Below, piece after piece: positions 25,467 to 33,464 of a stretch of DNA of 64,000 nt; positions within the stretch are counted from its first letter, which is position 1, and every line of letters begins with the position of its first letter. Source of the DNA: Hyphomicrobiales bacterium (GTDB taxonomy: Bacteria > Pseudomonadota > Alphaproteobacteria > Rhizobiales > Rhizobiaceae); the NCBI GenBank assembly GCA_900469345.1, contig UBWZ01000001.1, positions 140,141-204,140 on the forward strand, in the 5' to 3' direction. Both the position numbers and the translations under genes were made by a program. Below the pieces are notes generated by a model. It was not told where the DNA came from. It was given only the letters and a program-made list of their open reading frames with translations, and did not search any database.

Positions 25467-26630
25467 TCAGGCAGCGAGCGCCGTTTCGGCCAGTGTCACC
25501 CAATAGCTGACGCCGAAGGGAATGGCCTCGTCGTTGAAGTCGTAGGCGGCATTGTGCAGGCTTGCCGTGTCGCCGTTGCCGACGAAGATGAAGGCGCCGG
25601 GCCGCTTCTCCAGCATGTAGGAAAAGTCCTCCGCACCCATATGCGGCGCCATGCCGGCATTGACGGCGCGCGGGCCGGCAACCTTCGAGGCGATCTCGAC
25701 GGCAAAATCCGTCTCGTCCGCGTGGTTGAAGGTGACGGGATAGCCGCGCCGGTAAACGACCTCCGCCGTTGCGCCATGCGCCGTGGCGGTCGCCTGCGCC
25801 ACTTCCGAAAGCCGCTTCTGGGCAAAATCGCGGGTTTCCGGCAACAGCGTGCGCACGGTCCCGGAAAGCTTGACGAAGGCGGGAATGACATTGCTCGCCT
25901 CGCCGCCATGAATGGATGCGACCGTCACCACCAGCGACTTCAGGGGATCGGTCTCGCGCGATACGACCGATTGCAGCGCCACCACCACGTGGCTTGCCGC
26001 CAGCACCGGGTCGATCGACAGATGCGGCTGGGCCGCATGGCTGCCACGTCCGTTGATGGTGATCTCGAACGTGTCGGCGGCCGCCATCACCGAGCCCTTG
26101 CGGATCGCAAAGCTCCCGACCGGAAGGCTGGGTTCGTTGTGCATGCCGAACACCTGGGAAATGCCGAATTTGTCCATCAATCCGTCATTGATCATGGCAA
26201 GCGCACCCGCGCCGCCCTCTTCGGCGGGCTGGAAGATGACGGCAATGGAGCCCTTGAAATTGCGCGTCTCGGCCAGATACTGGGCGGCCCCCAGCAGCAT
26301 GGCGGTATGCCCGTCATGGCCGCACGAATGCGCCTTGCCGGGCGTCTTGGAGGCCCAGGGCTTGCCGGATGTCTCGAGGATCGGCAGCGCGTCCATGTCG
26401 GCGCGGAAGCCGATCACCGGCCCCTCGCCCTGGCTGCCCTTGATGATGCCGACCACCCCGGTGCGGCCGATGCCGGTCTGCACCACGTCGCAGCCGAACG
26501 CCTTCAGCTTGTCGGCAACGAACGCCGAGGTCTTGTGGACGTCGTAGAGAAGCTCCGGATTTTCGTGCAGATGGCGCCGCCACTCAGCGATCTGATCCTG
26601 CATTTCGGCGACGCGATTAATGACCGGCAT
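25467..26630 (-). CDS. M20-family metallo-amidohydrolase (aminoacylase/hippurate hydrolase type)
   Basis: Cytoplasmic protein of 387 aa. Metal-binding motifs include FRADMDALPI, SCGHDGHTAMLLGAA and PAEEGGAGA (catalytic glutamate), and the C-terminal APHMGAEDFSYML. The dimerisation domain spans about 185-300. It cleaves N-acylated amino acids or small peptides. Co-transcription with a peptide ABC ATPase suggests that imported acyl-amino acids or peptides are hydrolysed after uptake. Confidence 0.9.
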   Translation of the reverse strand: MPVINRVAEMQDQIAEWRRHLHENPELLYDVHKTSAFVADKLKAFGCDVVQTGIGRTGVVGIIKGSQGEGPVIGFRADMDALPILETSGKPWASKTPGKAHSCGHDGHTAMLLGAAQYLAETRNFKGSIAVIFQPAEEGGAGALAMINDGLMDKFGISQVFGMHNEPSLPVGSFAIRKGSVMAAADTFEITINGRGSHAAQPHLSIDPVLAASHVVVALQSVVSRETDPLKSLVVTVASIHGGEASNVIPAFVKLSGTVRTLLPETRDFAQKRLSEVAQATATAHGATAEVVYRRGYPVTFNHADETDFAVEIASKVAGPRAVNAGMAPHMGAEDFSYMLEKRPGAFIFVGNGDTASLHNAAYDFNDEAIPFGVSYWVTLAETALAA

Positions 26631-26966
26631 AAACGAACCTCATTGTCTTTTTCATCGTTTCCCCTCTGGTCGCGAGCGGATCCTGGGCGCGATACTGCGA
26701 CGCCGTGACAGGGTTTTGCAAGCTGCAATTTTGGCCCTTGCACGCCAAATAGGCCTATGCTTAGATGGCCCAAATTTTGATCATCAGGCGTTTTCAAGAC
26801 ATCGCTGATCATTTTTGCGCCACGCATCTGATGGAGGCCGCGAACAGATTTATTTCGAATCGTCAACAACTTGACGGTTACTTCCCAGCATTTTCGAAGA
26901 ACAAGGGACCATCATAAGGCCCAGGCTTCGATGCAGCTCAAAGACATAACAAAGGGGAACGGCAGC
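26631..26966. promoter_or_regulatory. Divergent control region of the peptide uptake cluster
   Basis: This 336-bp non-coding stretch separates the M20 gene from the binding-protein gene. It is more AT-rich than its surroundings. A perfect dyad CGTCAA-CAAC-TTGACG (26861-26876) lies about 90 bp before the binding-protein start. No regulator gene is adjacent and no promoter could be assigned firmly. Confidence 0.4.
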
Positions 26967-28676
26967 ATGAAGAAACTAAAACTCCTCCTGGTCGGCACGG
27001 CGGCGGCGCTCGCTCTTGCCGGCTCGGCGGCACAGGCGGCGCGCGGCACGGATGGCGACCTGAAAATCCTGTTCTGGCAGGCCGTATCGACGATGAATCC
27101 GTACCTGTCGGGCGGCACCAAGGAGGTCTACGCGTCCTCCATGGTCATCGAGCCGCTCGCCCGCTACGACGAGAAGGGCGAACTCGTTCCCATGCTGGTC
27201 ACCGAGATCCCGACCGTCGAGAATGGCGGCGTCTCGAAGGACCTCCTCAGCATGACGTGGAAGCTGAAGCCGGACCTGAAATGGTCGGACGGCACCACCT
27301 TCACCGCCGACGACGCGATCTTCACCTGGCAGTATTGCAAGGCACCGGACGGCGGCTGCGCCCAGGCCGCTTACTATGAAGGCGTAAAATCTGTCGAGGC
27401 CCCGGACCCGCACACGGTCAAGATCACCTTCACTGAGCCAAAACCCTATCCCTACAGCGCTTTCGTCGGCGCCCAGTCGCCGATCATCCAGAAGAAGCAG
27501 TTCGAGAAGTGCGTCGGAGCAGCGGCTCCTGGCTGCACCTCGGCCAACTTCGGCCCGATCGGCACCGGCCCCTTCATGGTCAAGGAATTCAAGCCGAACG
27601 ACGTGATCACCTTTACTGCCAACCCGAACTACCGCGATGCCGCCAAGCCGGCATTTGCAACGGCGACGCTCAAGGGCGGCGGCGACGCAGCCTCGGCCGC
27701 GCGTGCGGTTCTCGAAACCGGGGAATATGATTACGCCTGGAACATGCAGGTCGAGCCGGAAGTGCTCGCCACCATGTTGAAAGCCGGCAAGGGCAAGCTG
27801 GAAACCGCATTCGGCACCCAGGTCGAGCGCATCAACATCAACCACTTCAACCCGGATCCCAAGCTTGGCGACAAGCGCGCCACCAAGGAAGGTGGCCCGC
27901 ACCCGGCCCTGTCCGACCCGGCGGTCCGCCGCGCGCTGTCGCTTGCCATCGACCGCGACGTCATCGTCGAGACCGGTTATGGCGCAGCCGGCAGGCCTAC
28001 CTGCAACATCGTGCCTGCCCCGGCCGCGGTCGCCTCGACCAAGAACGACAGCTGGTGCCTGAAGCAGGACATCGAGGGTGCCAACAAGCTGCTCGACGAT
28101 GCCGGCTGGAAGAAGGGATCGGACGGCATCCGCGCCAAGAACGGCGTCAAGCTCTCCTTCCTCTACCAGACCTCCACCAACTCCGTTCGCCAGGCCACCC
28201 AGGAACTGGTCAAGGACATGTGGTCCCAGATCGGCGTTGCCACGGAGCTGCGCAACATCAGTGCCTCCGTCTATTTCGGCGGCGACCCCGCAAGCCCGGA
28301 TACGTTCCAGAAATTCTTCGCCGACATCGAGATGCTGACCAACAATTTCGATGGCACCGACCCGGAAAAGTATCTGGCCGGCTGGCTGTGCGACAAGATC
28401 CCCAGCCCGGCCAACGGCTGGCAGGGCGAAAACGAAGTCCGCTACTGCAACCCCGACTACGACAAGAAGGTTGCGGAACTCTCCAAGACGGCTGATCCGG
28501 ACAAGCGCGCAGCGCTGTCGAAGGAACTGAACGACATGCTGACCGAGGAAGGTGCGCTGATCCCGCTCATCCACCGCGGCAGCGTCTCCTCCCGTTCTCT
28601 GACGCTCGAAGGCGTTCGCATGAATGGCTGGGACAGTGAACTTTGGAACGTCGCGGACTGGTCGCGCAAAAAGTAA
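26967..28676 (+). CDS. Peptide ABC transporter, periplasmic binding protein (SBP family 5)
   Basis: Protein of 569 aa starting MKKLKLLLVGTAAALALAGS with a signal peptide cleaved near AQA-AR (about residue 25). AAAGGGGA precedes the ATG at 26967, so upstream in-frame starts are unlikely. The family-5 signature region LTWKLKPDLKWSDGTTFTADDAIFTWQY-like sequence and the SDPAVRRALSLAIDRD segment are visible. Several cysteines (for example around WQYCKAPDGGC and CVGAAAPGC) are unusual for the family. The ligand is probably an oligopeptide or acylated amino acid. Confidence 0.92.
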   Translation: MKKLKLLLVGTAAALALAGSAAQAARGTDGDLKILFWQAVSTMNPYLSGGTKEVYASSMVIEPLARYDEKGELVPMLVTEIPTVENGGVSKDLLSMTWKLKPDLKWSDGTTFTADDAIFTWQYCKAPDGGCAQAAYYEGVKSVEAPDPHTVKITFTEPKPYPYSAFVGAQSPIIQKKQFEKCVGAAAPGCTSANFGPIGTGPFMVKEFKPNDVITFTANPNYRDAAKPAFATATLKGGGDAASAARAVLETGEYDYAWNMQVEPEVLATMLKAGKGKLETAFGTQVERININHFNPDPKLGDKRATKEGGPHPALSDPAVRRALSLAIDRDVIVETGYGAAGRPTCNIVPAPAAVASTKNDSWCLKQDIEGANKLLDDAGWKKGSDGIRAKNGVKLSFLYQTSTNSVRQATQELVKDMWSQIGVATELRNISASVYFGGDPASPDTFQKFFADIEMLTNNFDGTDPEKYLAGWLCDKIPSPANGWQGENEVRYCNPDYDKKVAELSKTADPDKRAALSKELNDMLTEEGALIPLIHRGSVSSRSLTLEGVRMNGWDSELWNVADWSRKK

Positions 28677-28753
28677 TGACGATCGCCGGGCCTGCGTTCA
28701 ACGCCGGCCCGGCGGCCGCCTCATTCCTCTCCGCGCAGCCTGGAGACTAATTC

Positions 28754-29764
28754 ATGTTCACCTACACCCTGCGGCGATTGCTGTTTGCGATCCCGACCCT
28801 TCTGATCATCAGCTTCGTCATCTTCGCGCTGCTTGACCTTGCTCCCAACGATCCGACCGGCGACCTGCCGCTCACCATTCCGCCGGAAGTCCGTGAGCAG
28901 ATCCGCGCCTCGCTCGGCCTCGAACAGCCCTTTTTTATCCGCTATCTCTACTGGCTGCAGCAGTTCTTCATCAACGAGCCGCTCAACATTCTCGAACGGC
29001 TGACCGGCTGGCAGTTCGGCGATGGTCACCGCATGCGGGTACTGTCCTGGGCGACCCGCAGCCCCGTCGTCGACCTGATCGTCCAGCGCCTGCCCCAGAC
29101 CCTGTGGGTCGTCGGCCTCGCCTATCTGTTCGGCATCCTGATCGCCATCCCCATCGGCGTCATCTCGGCCTACAAGCAGTATTCGATCTTCGACCAGATC
29201 GGCACCTTCGTCTCGATGGTCGGCTATTCGGTTCCCACCTTCTTTACCGGCGTGCTGCTGATCGTCGTTTTCTCGTCCTGGCTGCAATGGTTTCCGTCGG
29301 TCTACGACACAAACCTCGAGGTCACGGACTTTTCGAGCTTTCTCGCGCAGATGCGGCAGATGGTCCTGCCCGTAGCGGTTCTGTCGCTCTACAACGCCTC
29401 GCAGATCACCCGTTTCGTGCGCGCCTCCATGCTCGACAACCTTCACCAGGATTACGTGCGCACGGCGCGTGCCAAGGGCGTCAGGGAAAACGCGGTGCTG
29501 CTCGTGCATGTGCTGCGCAACAGCCTGATCCCGGTCGTCACCGTGATCGCCCTCGGGGTGCCGACCATTTTCTCCGGCGCCATCATCACCGAGCAGATCT
29601 TCCGCGTGAACGGTCTTGGGCAACTGCTGATCGTCGCCGTCCAGGGCGCCGACATCCCGCTGGTCCAGACGCTGACCTTCATCTTTGCGGTGCTGATCGT
29701 GCTCTTCAACCTCATTGCCGATGTGCTTTACGGCATTCTTGACCCGAGGATCCGGTATGAGTGA
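28754..29764 (+). CDS. Peptide ABC transporter permease, DppB type
   Basis: Protein of 336 aa with an N-terminal helix (MFTYTLRRLLFAIPTLLIIS), a long periplasmic loop, and five further helices. The coupling motif is in DYVRTARAKGVRENAVLLVHVLRNSLIPVVT. CTGGAGACTAATTC precedes the ATG. Its 3' end overlaps the next permease by 8 bp. Confidence 0.93.
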   Translation: MFTYTLRRLLFAIPTLLIISFVIFALLDLAPNDPTGDLPLTIPPEVREQIRASLGLEQPFFIRYLYWLQQFFINEPLNILERLTGWQFGDGHRMRVLSWATRSPVVDLIVQRLPQTLWVVGLAYLFGILIAIPIGVISAYKQYSIFDQIGTFVSMVGYSVPTFFTGVLLIVVFSSWLQWFPSVYDTNLEVTDFSSFLAQMRQMVLPVAVLSLYNASQITRFVRASMLDNLHQDYVRTARAKGVRENAVLLVHVLRNSLIPVVTVIALGVPTIFSGAIITEQIFRVNGLGQLLIVAVQGADIPLVQTLTFIFAVLIVLFNLIADVLYGILDPRIRYE

Positions 29765-30683
29765 CACGACCCTCGTCTCCGCGCCGCCGGCCAAGGCATC
29801 GAGCCCTGCCCGCTCCGCGCTTGCCGATATCTGGCGGCAGTTCCGCGCCCATCGCGGCGGCGTCGTCGGCCTTGCCGTCTTCGTCTTCATCGTCGCCGCG
29901 GTCTATATCGGCCCGTTCATCCATCGCGTCGCACCCAACGCCATCAACATCCGCGACAAGAACCAGTGGCCCTCCATGGCCCACCCGTTCGGCACGGACA
30001 ACCTGGGCAAGGACATGCTGGCCCAGGTGCTTGCCGGTGGAAAGACCTCGCTCGCCGTCGGCTTTACCGCCATGCTGCTCGCTCTCTTCCTCGGTACGCT
30101 GGTGGGAGTCCTTTCCGGCTATTCCCGCAGGCTGGACGGGCCTTTGATGCGGTTGACCGACCTCTTCCTCGCCTTGCCGCTGCTGCCACTGCTGCTGGTC
30201 ATCCTGCTGCTGTTCCGCGATACGCTGCGGGCCGCCTTCGGGCCGGAAACCGGCATCTTCATCCTCATCGTCTTCGTGATCGGCGTCACCAGCTGGATGC
30301 ACACCGCCCGCATCGTTCGCGGTGACGTGCTGGCGGTCAAAAGCCAGGAATTCATCCTGGCCGCGAAATCGAGCGGCATGCGCGAATACCGCATCATCTG
30401 GCGCCACATCCTCCCCAACGTGCTGTCATCGATCATGGTGTCGGCGACATTGGGTATCGCCTCGGCGATCATCACGGAGTCGGCGCTGTCCTTCCTCGGC
30501 CTCGGCTTTCCGTCCGACTTTCCGACCTGGGGACGCCTGCTCTTCGACGGCGCCAACTTCCTGCAGCTCACGCCGTCGCGGGTCCTGTGGCCGGGCCTCG
30601 CGATCTCCCTGACGGTGCTCAGCGTCAACTATGTCGGCGATGCGATCCGCGATGCGCTCGACCCGAGAAGCCTGAAACGCTAG
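29757..30683 (+). CDS. Peptide ABC transporter permease, DppC type
   Basis: Protein of 308 aa from the ATG at 29757 (MSDTTLVSAPPAKASSPARS), inside the end of the DppB-type gene. Six helices are seen. HPFGTDNLGKDMLAQVLAGGKTSLAVG is the DppC hallmark, and the EAA loop is EFILAAKSSGMREYRIIWRHILPN. It is the last gene of the rightward operon. The matching ATPase is the fused protein on the opposite strand at 23.6-25.4 kb. Confidence 0.93.
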   Translation: MSDTTLVSAPPAKASSPARSALADIWRQFRAHRGGVVGLAVFVFIVAAVYIGPFIHRVAPNAINIRDKNQWPSMAHPFGTDNLGKDMLAQVLAGGKTSLAVGFTAMLLALFLGTLVGVLSGYSRRLDGPLMRLTDLFLALPLLPLLLVILLLFRDTLRAAFGPETGIFILIVFVIGVTSWMHTARIVRGDVLAVKSQEFILAAKSSGMREYRIIWRHILPNVLSSIMVSATLGIASAIITESALSFLGLGFPSDFPTWGRLLFDGANFLQLTPSRVLWPGLAISLTVLSVNYVGDAIRDALDPRSLKR

Positions 30684-30736
30684 GCCGCGGGGCCAGGAAA
30701 TTCATTGCCGAACCCCTGATTTTTTATTGGTGCGAC

Positions 30737-30761
30737 GGAACCTAGTTTCAGAAGCACCGTT
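30737..30761 (+). promoter_or_regulatory. EcfG-type (general stress sigma) promoter with no protein gene downstream
   Basis: GGAAC at 30737-30741 and CGTT at 30758-30761 are separated by exactly 16 bp, a perfect match to the alphaproteobacterial EcfG consensus. Transcription would start near 30767 and enter a gap without any coding frame on this strand. The sequence there folds into three hairpins. Confidence 0.8.
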
Positions 30762-30767
30762 ATTCGG

Positions 30768-30880
30768 ATGTCTGAAGGCGACCCCCCGTCCCCCGCCCTA
30801 AAGAGCCTTCGGACACGCTCTTCAATCCCCCTCGAAGAGACAAACTGGCTCGGCTCCTCCAAGGAACCGAGCCAGTTTCG
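30768..30880 (+). ncRNA. Candidate GsrN-like stress small RNA
   Basis: The predicted transcript is about 110 nt from the EcfG promoter. Stem 1 pairs GTCTGAAGGC (30770-30779) with GCCTTCGGAC (30805-30814) through one wobble pair, leaving a 25-nt loop very rich in C. Stem 2 pairs CTCTTC (30818-30823) with GAAGAG (30834-30839) around the loop AATCCCCCTC. Stem 3 is a perfect 12-bp hairpin (AAACTGGCTCGG, 30842-30853, with CCGAGCCAGTTT, 30867-30878), probably the terminator, whose loop contains CTCCTCC. GsrN of Caulobacter is an EcfG-dependent small RNA with an exposed C-rich loop, and relatives are predicted near GSR genes in other alphaproteobacteria. Homology here is inferred from promoter, architecture and location, not from alignment. 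The 3' end is uncertain. Confidence 0.6.
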
Positions 30881-30998
30881 CGTTGTGCCGATAGCATCGA
30901 TCGCGGGCCACCTCATCGCAGAAATCAATGTCGGCCATGGCCGACAAAAGCGTTGCAAGGCCATGACGGCCCGCCCGAAGCCAGCTTTGGGAGGTTTG

Positions 30999-32003
30999 CT
31001 ATTCGCTGCCGCTTTCCAGCGGGAAGGTCAGCCTGTAGCGGATGCGACCGTCGGCAATCTGGTATTGCGCCTTGCCGTTGACCGAGGCGGGCACGACACG
31101 CTCGAGCACCGTGCTGCCGAAATGGGCCTTTAGCGAGTCCTCGCCGCCATCCTCGGCCTGACCGGCATCGAGGGATTCGTCCCACACGATTTCCAGGCAA
31201 TCGCGGCCCTCGCTGAAGCTGCGCGAGCAGGCGACCTCGATCACCCGACCGCTGCGCAGCACAGACCCGTGGCTGACGGCATTGACGATCAGCTCGTGGA
31301 GCGCGAGGCCGAGATGCAAAGACGCATTTGGCGTCAGCAGCACGTTGTCGCCCGACACATGCACGAGATGGGTGTTCTCCGGCAGGTACTTTTCGGTCTG
31401 CTGCTGCACCAGCTCGAAGAAGTAGGCGCCGCGCCAGCTGGAGTCCGTGATCAGGTCCTGGCTCTGCGACAGCGAATAGAGACGTCCGCGGAACTTCTGC
31501 AGGAACAAGTCGAGCGAACCGGAATAGCGGGCAGTCTGCAGCGCAATGCTCTGGATGATGGCAAGCAGGTTCTTCGACCGGTGGCTGACTTCGCGCAGCA
31601 GGGCGCGCAGCAGCCGTTCGCGATGACGCTCCTCGGACCGATCGATGATCGTGGTGACGAGATGGATGCCGCGCTGTTCCGACTGAACGGACTGGATCCG
31701 GAATTCATAGACCTGGTCGAAGCCGGCGGTCACTTCGAGATGCGCCTTGCGTCCCGCCGAGACCATCTCCTGCTTGAGGACCGACAGTTTGGCTGCCACG
31801 TCGGCGCCGAAAAGGCTGAGGTCGGTCGGTGCCGACTGGATTTCCACCGCCCATACGTCGGGCAGGTTGGTGACAAGCAAGTAATTCTGCTGCGCATCCT
31901 GAATGGTGATGCTGGCGCCGAGATCGATGAGTGCGGGCATCAGGAATTCCCGCAGTTTGTCATCGCTCTGACCAGCTTGCGGCCATGTCAGCGGATGCAC
32001 CAA
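30999..32003 (-). CDS. HWE/HisKA_2 sensor histidine kinase of the general stress response
   Basis: Soluble protein of 334 aa with no membrane segment. Residues about 20-125 form a PAS-like sensor domain. The phospho-acceptor helix is LLREVSHRSKNLLAIIQSIA (His141), and the ATPase N-box is LALHELIVNAVSHGS, both typical of the HWE/HisKA_2 class that phosphorylates PhyR. No ATG fits: the start is TTG at 32003, 7 nt after GGAG, or GTG at 32000. It lies downstream of phyR on the same strand behind its own EcfG promoter. It could act as a PhyR kinase or phosphatase. Confidence 0.85.
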   Translation of the reverse strand: MVHPLTWPQAGQSDDKLREFLMPALIDLGASITIQDAQQNYLLVTNLPDVWAVEIQSAPTDLSLFGADVAAKLSVLKQEMVSAGRKAHLEVTAGFDQVYEFRIQSVQSEQRGIHLVTTIIDRSEERHRERLLRALLREVSHRSKNLLAIIQSIALQTARYSGSLDLFLQKFRGRLYSLSQSQDLITDSSWRGAYFFELVQQQTEKYLPENTHLVHVSGDNVLLTPNASLHLGLALHELIVNAVSHGSVLRSGRVIEVACSRSFSEGRDCLEIVWDESLDAGQAEDGGEDSLKAHFGSTVLERVVPASVNGKAQYQIADGRIRYRLTFPLESGSE

Positions 32004-32037
32004 ATCAATTCTCCATTAGCAGGCTTGGCAGGCGGCC

Positions 32038-32056
32038 GGGGGTCTTTCAGACCCCC
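32038..32056 (-). promoter_or_regulatory. Hairpin in the kinase mRNA leader
   Basis: A perfect 8-bp stem with a 3-nt loop. In the minus-strand RNA it reads GGGGGUCU-GAA-AGACCCCC, with no following U-tract, so it is not a canonical terminator. It may tune translation or protect the kinase mRNA. Confidence 0.5.
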
Positions 32057-32109
32057 TAGATATCCGACTATCGATGGATATAGAAGGCAACTTCGGCAAA
32101 AAAGTCAGA

Positions 32110-32247
32110 CTAAAGTCCGGACCGACAGCCCACCCACAAGTTGCGGCAAATCCCCTGCCGCAGATGCCCTTGGCGACCTGCGGCAAGTGAAGTCTGGATA
32201 TCGGCTGGGAGATCAGCCGAGACAGGGCAACGAACAGGATCGGTCAT
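32110..32247 (-). CDS. Possible 45-aa stress-induced small protein
   Basis: A frame starting MTDPVRCPVSADLPADIQTS begins 28 nt after the -10 of an EcfG promoter and has GGAGA 6 nt before its ATG, a well-placed ribosome site. The product has three cysteines and a basic C-terminal half. No family is recognised, and the frame may simply be a translated leader or chance. An RNA hairpin overlaps its second half. Confidence 0.3.
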   Translation of the reverse strand: MTDPVRCPVSADLPADIQTSLAAGRQGHLRQGICRNLWVGCRSGL

Positions 32248-32274
32248 GGGCGGTCTCCGGTCGGGTCGCTCCAG

Positions 32275-32300
32275 AACGGTGACCCAGCCGGATTTGTTCC
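32275..32300 (-). promoter_or_regulatory. EcfG-type promoter upstream of the kinase leader
   Basis: On the minus strand GGAAC (32296-32300) and CGTT (32275-32278) are separated by 17 bp, matching the consensus exactly. Transcription should begin about 265 nt before the kinase start codon. Confidence 0.75.
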
Positions 32301-32324
32301 TGTCCGCGGCTGCCATTTCTAAGC

Positions 32325-33119
32325 TCAGGCAGCGGCCTTGACAGTCTCGTTGAAGAACAGCGCCTGGCTGATCAGGGCCTTCACCATGTCCGGGTTGAAC
32401 GGCTTCGTCACAAGGAAGGCGGGCTCGGGGCGTTCGCCCGTCAGCAACCGTTCCGGGAAGGCAGTGATGAAGATGACCGGCACGCTGGAGGACTTCAGGA
32501 TCTCGTTGACCGCGTCGATCCCCGAGCTACCGTCGGCGAGCTGGATGTCGGCCAGAACCATCTTCGGGCTGGACGACTGGAACAGCGCCACGGCTTCCTT
32601 GTGCGTGCGTGCAATGCCGGTCACGCGGTGGCCGAGATCCTGCACCATCTGCTCGATGTCGAGCGCGATCAGCGGCTCGTCCTCGATGATCATGATATCG
32701 GTTGCGACCTGGCGCGAGATTTCGCGCGACGCTTCGTCCAGTAGACGGTTGACGTCGGCGGTCCCGATATTGAGGACCTCAGCGGTTTCCTCGATCGTGA
32801 AACCTTCGACGGAGACCAGCAGGAACGCGTGACGCGCCTGCGACGGAAGGCTCGAAAGATTGGCCGCTGCCCGCTGCTCCCAGGCGAAGGGAGAATCGAT
32901 GGGGCGGATCTCGATGGCGGTGGAACCAAAAATTGCAACAAACAGTTTGTAAAGCGAAACACGATCCTTGGTTGTCTCGGGGAAAATCGAGACATCGGCA
33001 ATCAAGGCTTCAAGGACCGCCGCGACATATGCGTCTCCCGACGTCTGCGACCCTGTAACGGCACGGGCATAACGGCGCAGATACGGAAGGTGAGACGCAA
33101 CGCGTGTGGTAAGTGACAT
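32325..33119 (-). CDS. phyR: PhyR, anti-anti-sigma response regulator of the general stress response
   Basis: Protein of 264 aa with the unique PhyR order: a sigma-like domain (residues 1-140, MSLTTRVASHLPYLRRYARA through region-4-like ETAEVLNIGTADVNRLLDEASREI), then a receiver domain (about 142-262). The receiver has phospho-acceptor Asp191 (VLADIQLADG) and Lys239 in TKPF. When phosphorylated, the sigma-like domain binds NepR and frees EcfG. The ATG at 33119 was chosen because the conserved protein begins there and the EcfG promoter lies 43 bp upstream. It is divergent from nepR-ecfG. Confidence 0.95.
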   Translation of the reverse strand: MSLTTRVASHLPYLRRYARAVTGSQTSGDAYVAAVLEALIADVSIFPETTKDRVSLYKLFVAIFGSTAIEIRPIDSPFAWEQRAAANLSSLPSQARHAFLLVSVEGFTIEETAEVLNIGTADVNRLLDEASREISRQVATDIMIIEDEPLIALDIEQMVQDLGHRVTGIARTHKEAVALFQSSSPKMVLADIQLADGSSGIDAVNEILKSSSVPVIFITAFPERLLTGERPEPAFLVTKPFNPDMVKALISQALFFNETVKAAA

Positions 33120-33161
33120 ACAAAATCTCCCCTGGCCCAGACGGGCAATTGACCTGTAGCA

Positions 33162-33186
33162 AACGTGGGATCGAAAAAAAAGTTCC
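33162..33186 (-). promoter_or_regulatory. EcfG promoter of phyR
   Basis: On the minus strand GGAAC (33182-33186), a 16-bp spacer with eight T, and CGTT (33162-33165). It is a perfect consensus match and gives a short leader before the phyR start at 33119. Confidence 0.9.
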
Positions 33187-33194
33187 GCAAGGTG

Positions 33195-33219
33195 GGAACT
33201 ATTTTTATCGCCGGTCATT
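33195..33219 (+). promoter_or_regulatory. Near-consensus EcfG promoter of nepR-ecfG
   Basis: GGAAC (33195-33199), a 16-bp spacer, then CATT (33216-33219), one base from CGTT. Its -35 element lies back to back with that of phyR, 8 bp apart. A weaker -10 could keep sigma-factor auto-induction modest. Confidence 0.65.
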
Positions 33220-33251
33220 CCATGCTGGATGATATCGAACAGGCGCGCGTG

Positions 33252-33464
33252 ATGAGTGAAGACCTCGGAACCAAGAACGATATGAACATAGCCCAAACTC
33301 CAGAAGTCAAACCCGGGACGGCGTCTCCCAATGCGTCGATCTCGCGCAAACTGCGTGATTTCTACGATGCGGTACAGGAAGAAGGAATCCCCGACCGGTT
33401 CCTGGATCTCCTCGAGAGACTGGACCAGGCTGAAAAGAACGCGAAGTCGGTGGAAGCGAAATGA
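33252..33464 (+). CDS. nepR: NepR anti-sigma factor
   Basis: Protein of about 70 aa. The conserved NepR core ISRKLRDFYDAVQEEGIPDRFLDLLERLDQAE lies in the C-terminal half, preceded by a disordered N-terminus. It sequesters EcfG in unstressed cells. The start is uncertain: ATG at 33252 (MSEDLGTKND) and ATG at 33282 (MNIAQTPEVK) both lack a strong ribosome site, while an ATG at 33222 would be too close to the promoter. The stop overlaps the ecfG start by 4 bp, giving coupled translation and balanced stoichiometry. Confidence 0.92.
   Translation: MSEDLGTKNDMNIAQTPEVKPGTASPNASISRKLRDFYDAVQEEGIPDRFLDLLERLDQAEKNAKSVEAK

Larger units (their letters stand above)
32004..32324. other. Leader region between phyR and the kinase gene
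   Basis: These 321 bp hold an EcfG promoter (32275-32300), a possible 45-codon frame (32110-32247), a perfect 7-bp hairpin (TGCGGCA 32142-32148 and TGCCGCA 32156-32162) and a perfect 8-bp hairpin (GGGGGTCT 32038-32045 and AGACCCCC 32049-32056). The last sits about 35 nt before the kinase start in the minus-strand transcript. Confidence 0.6.
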
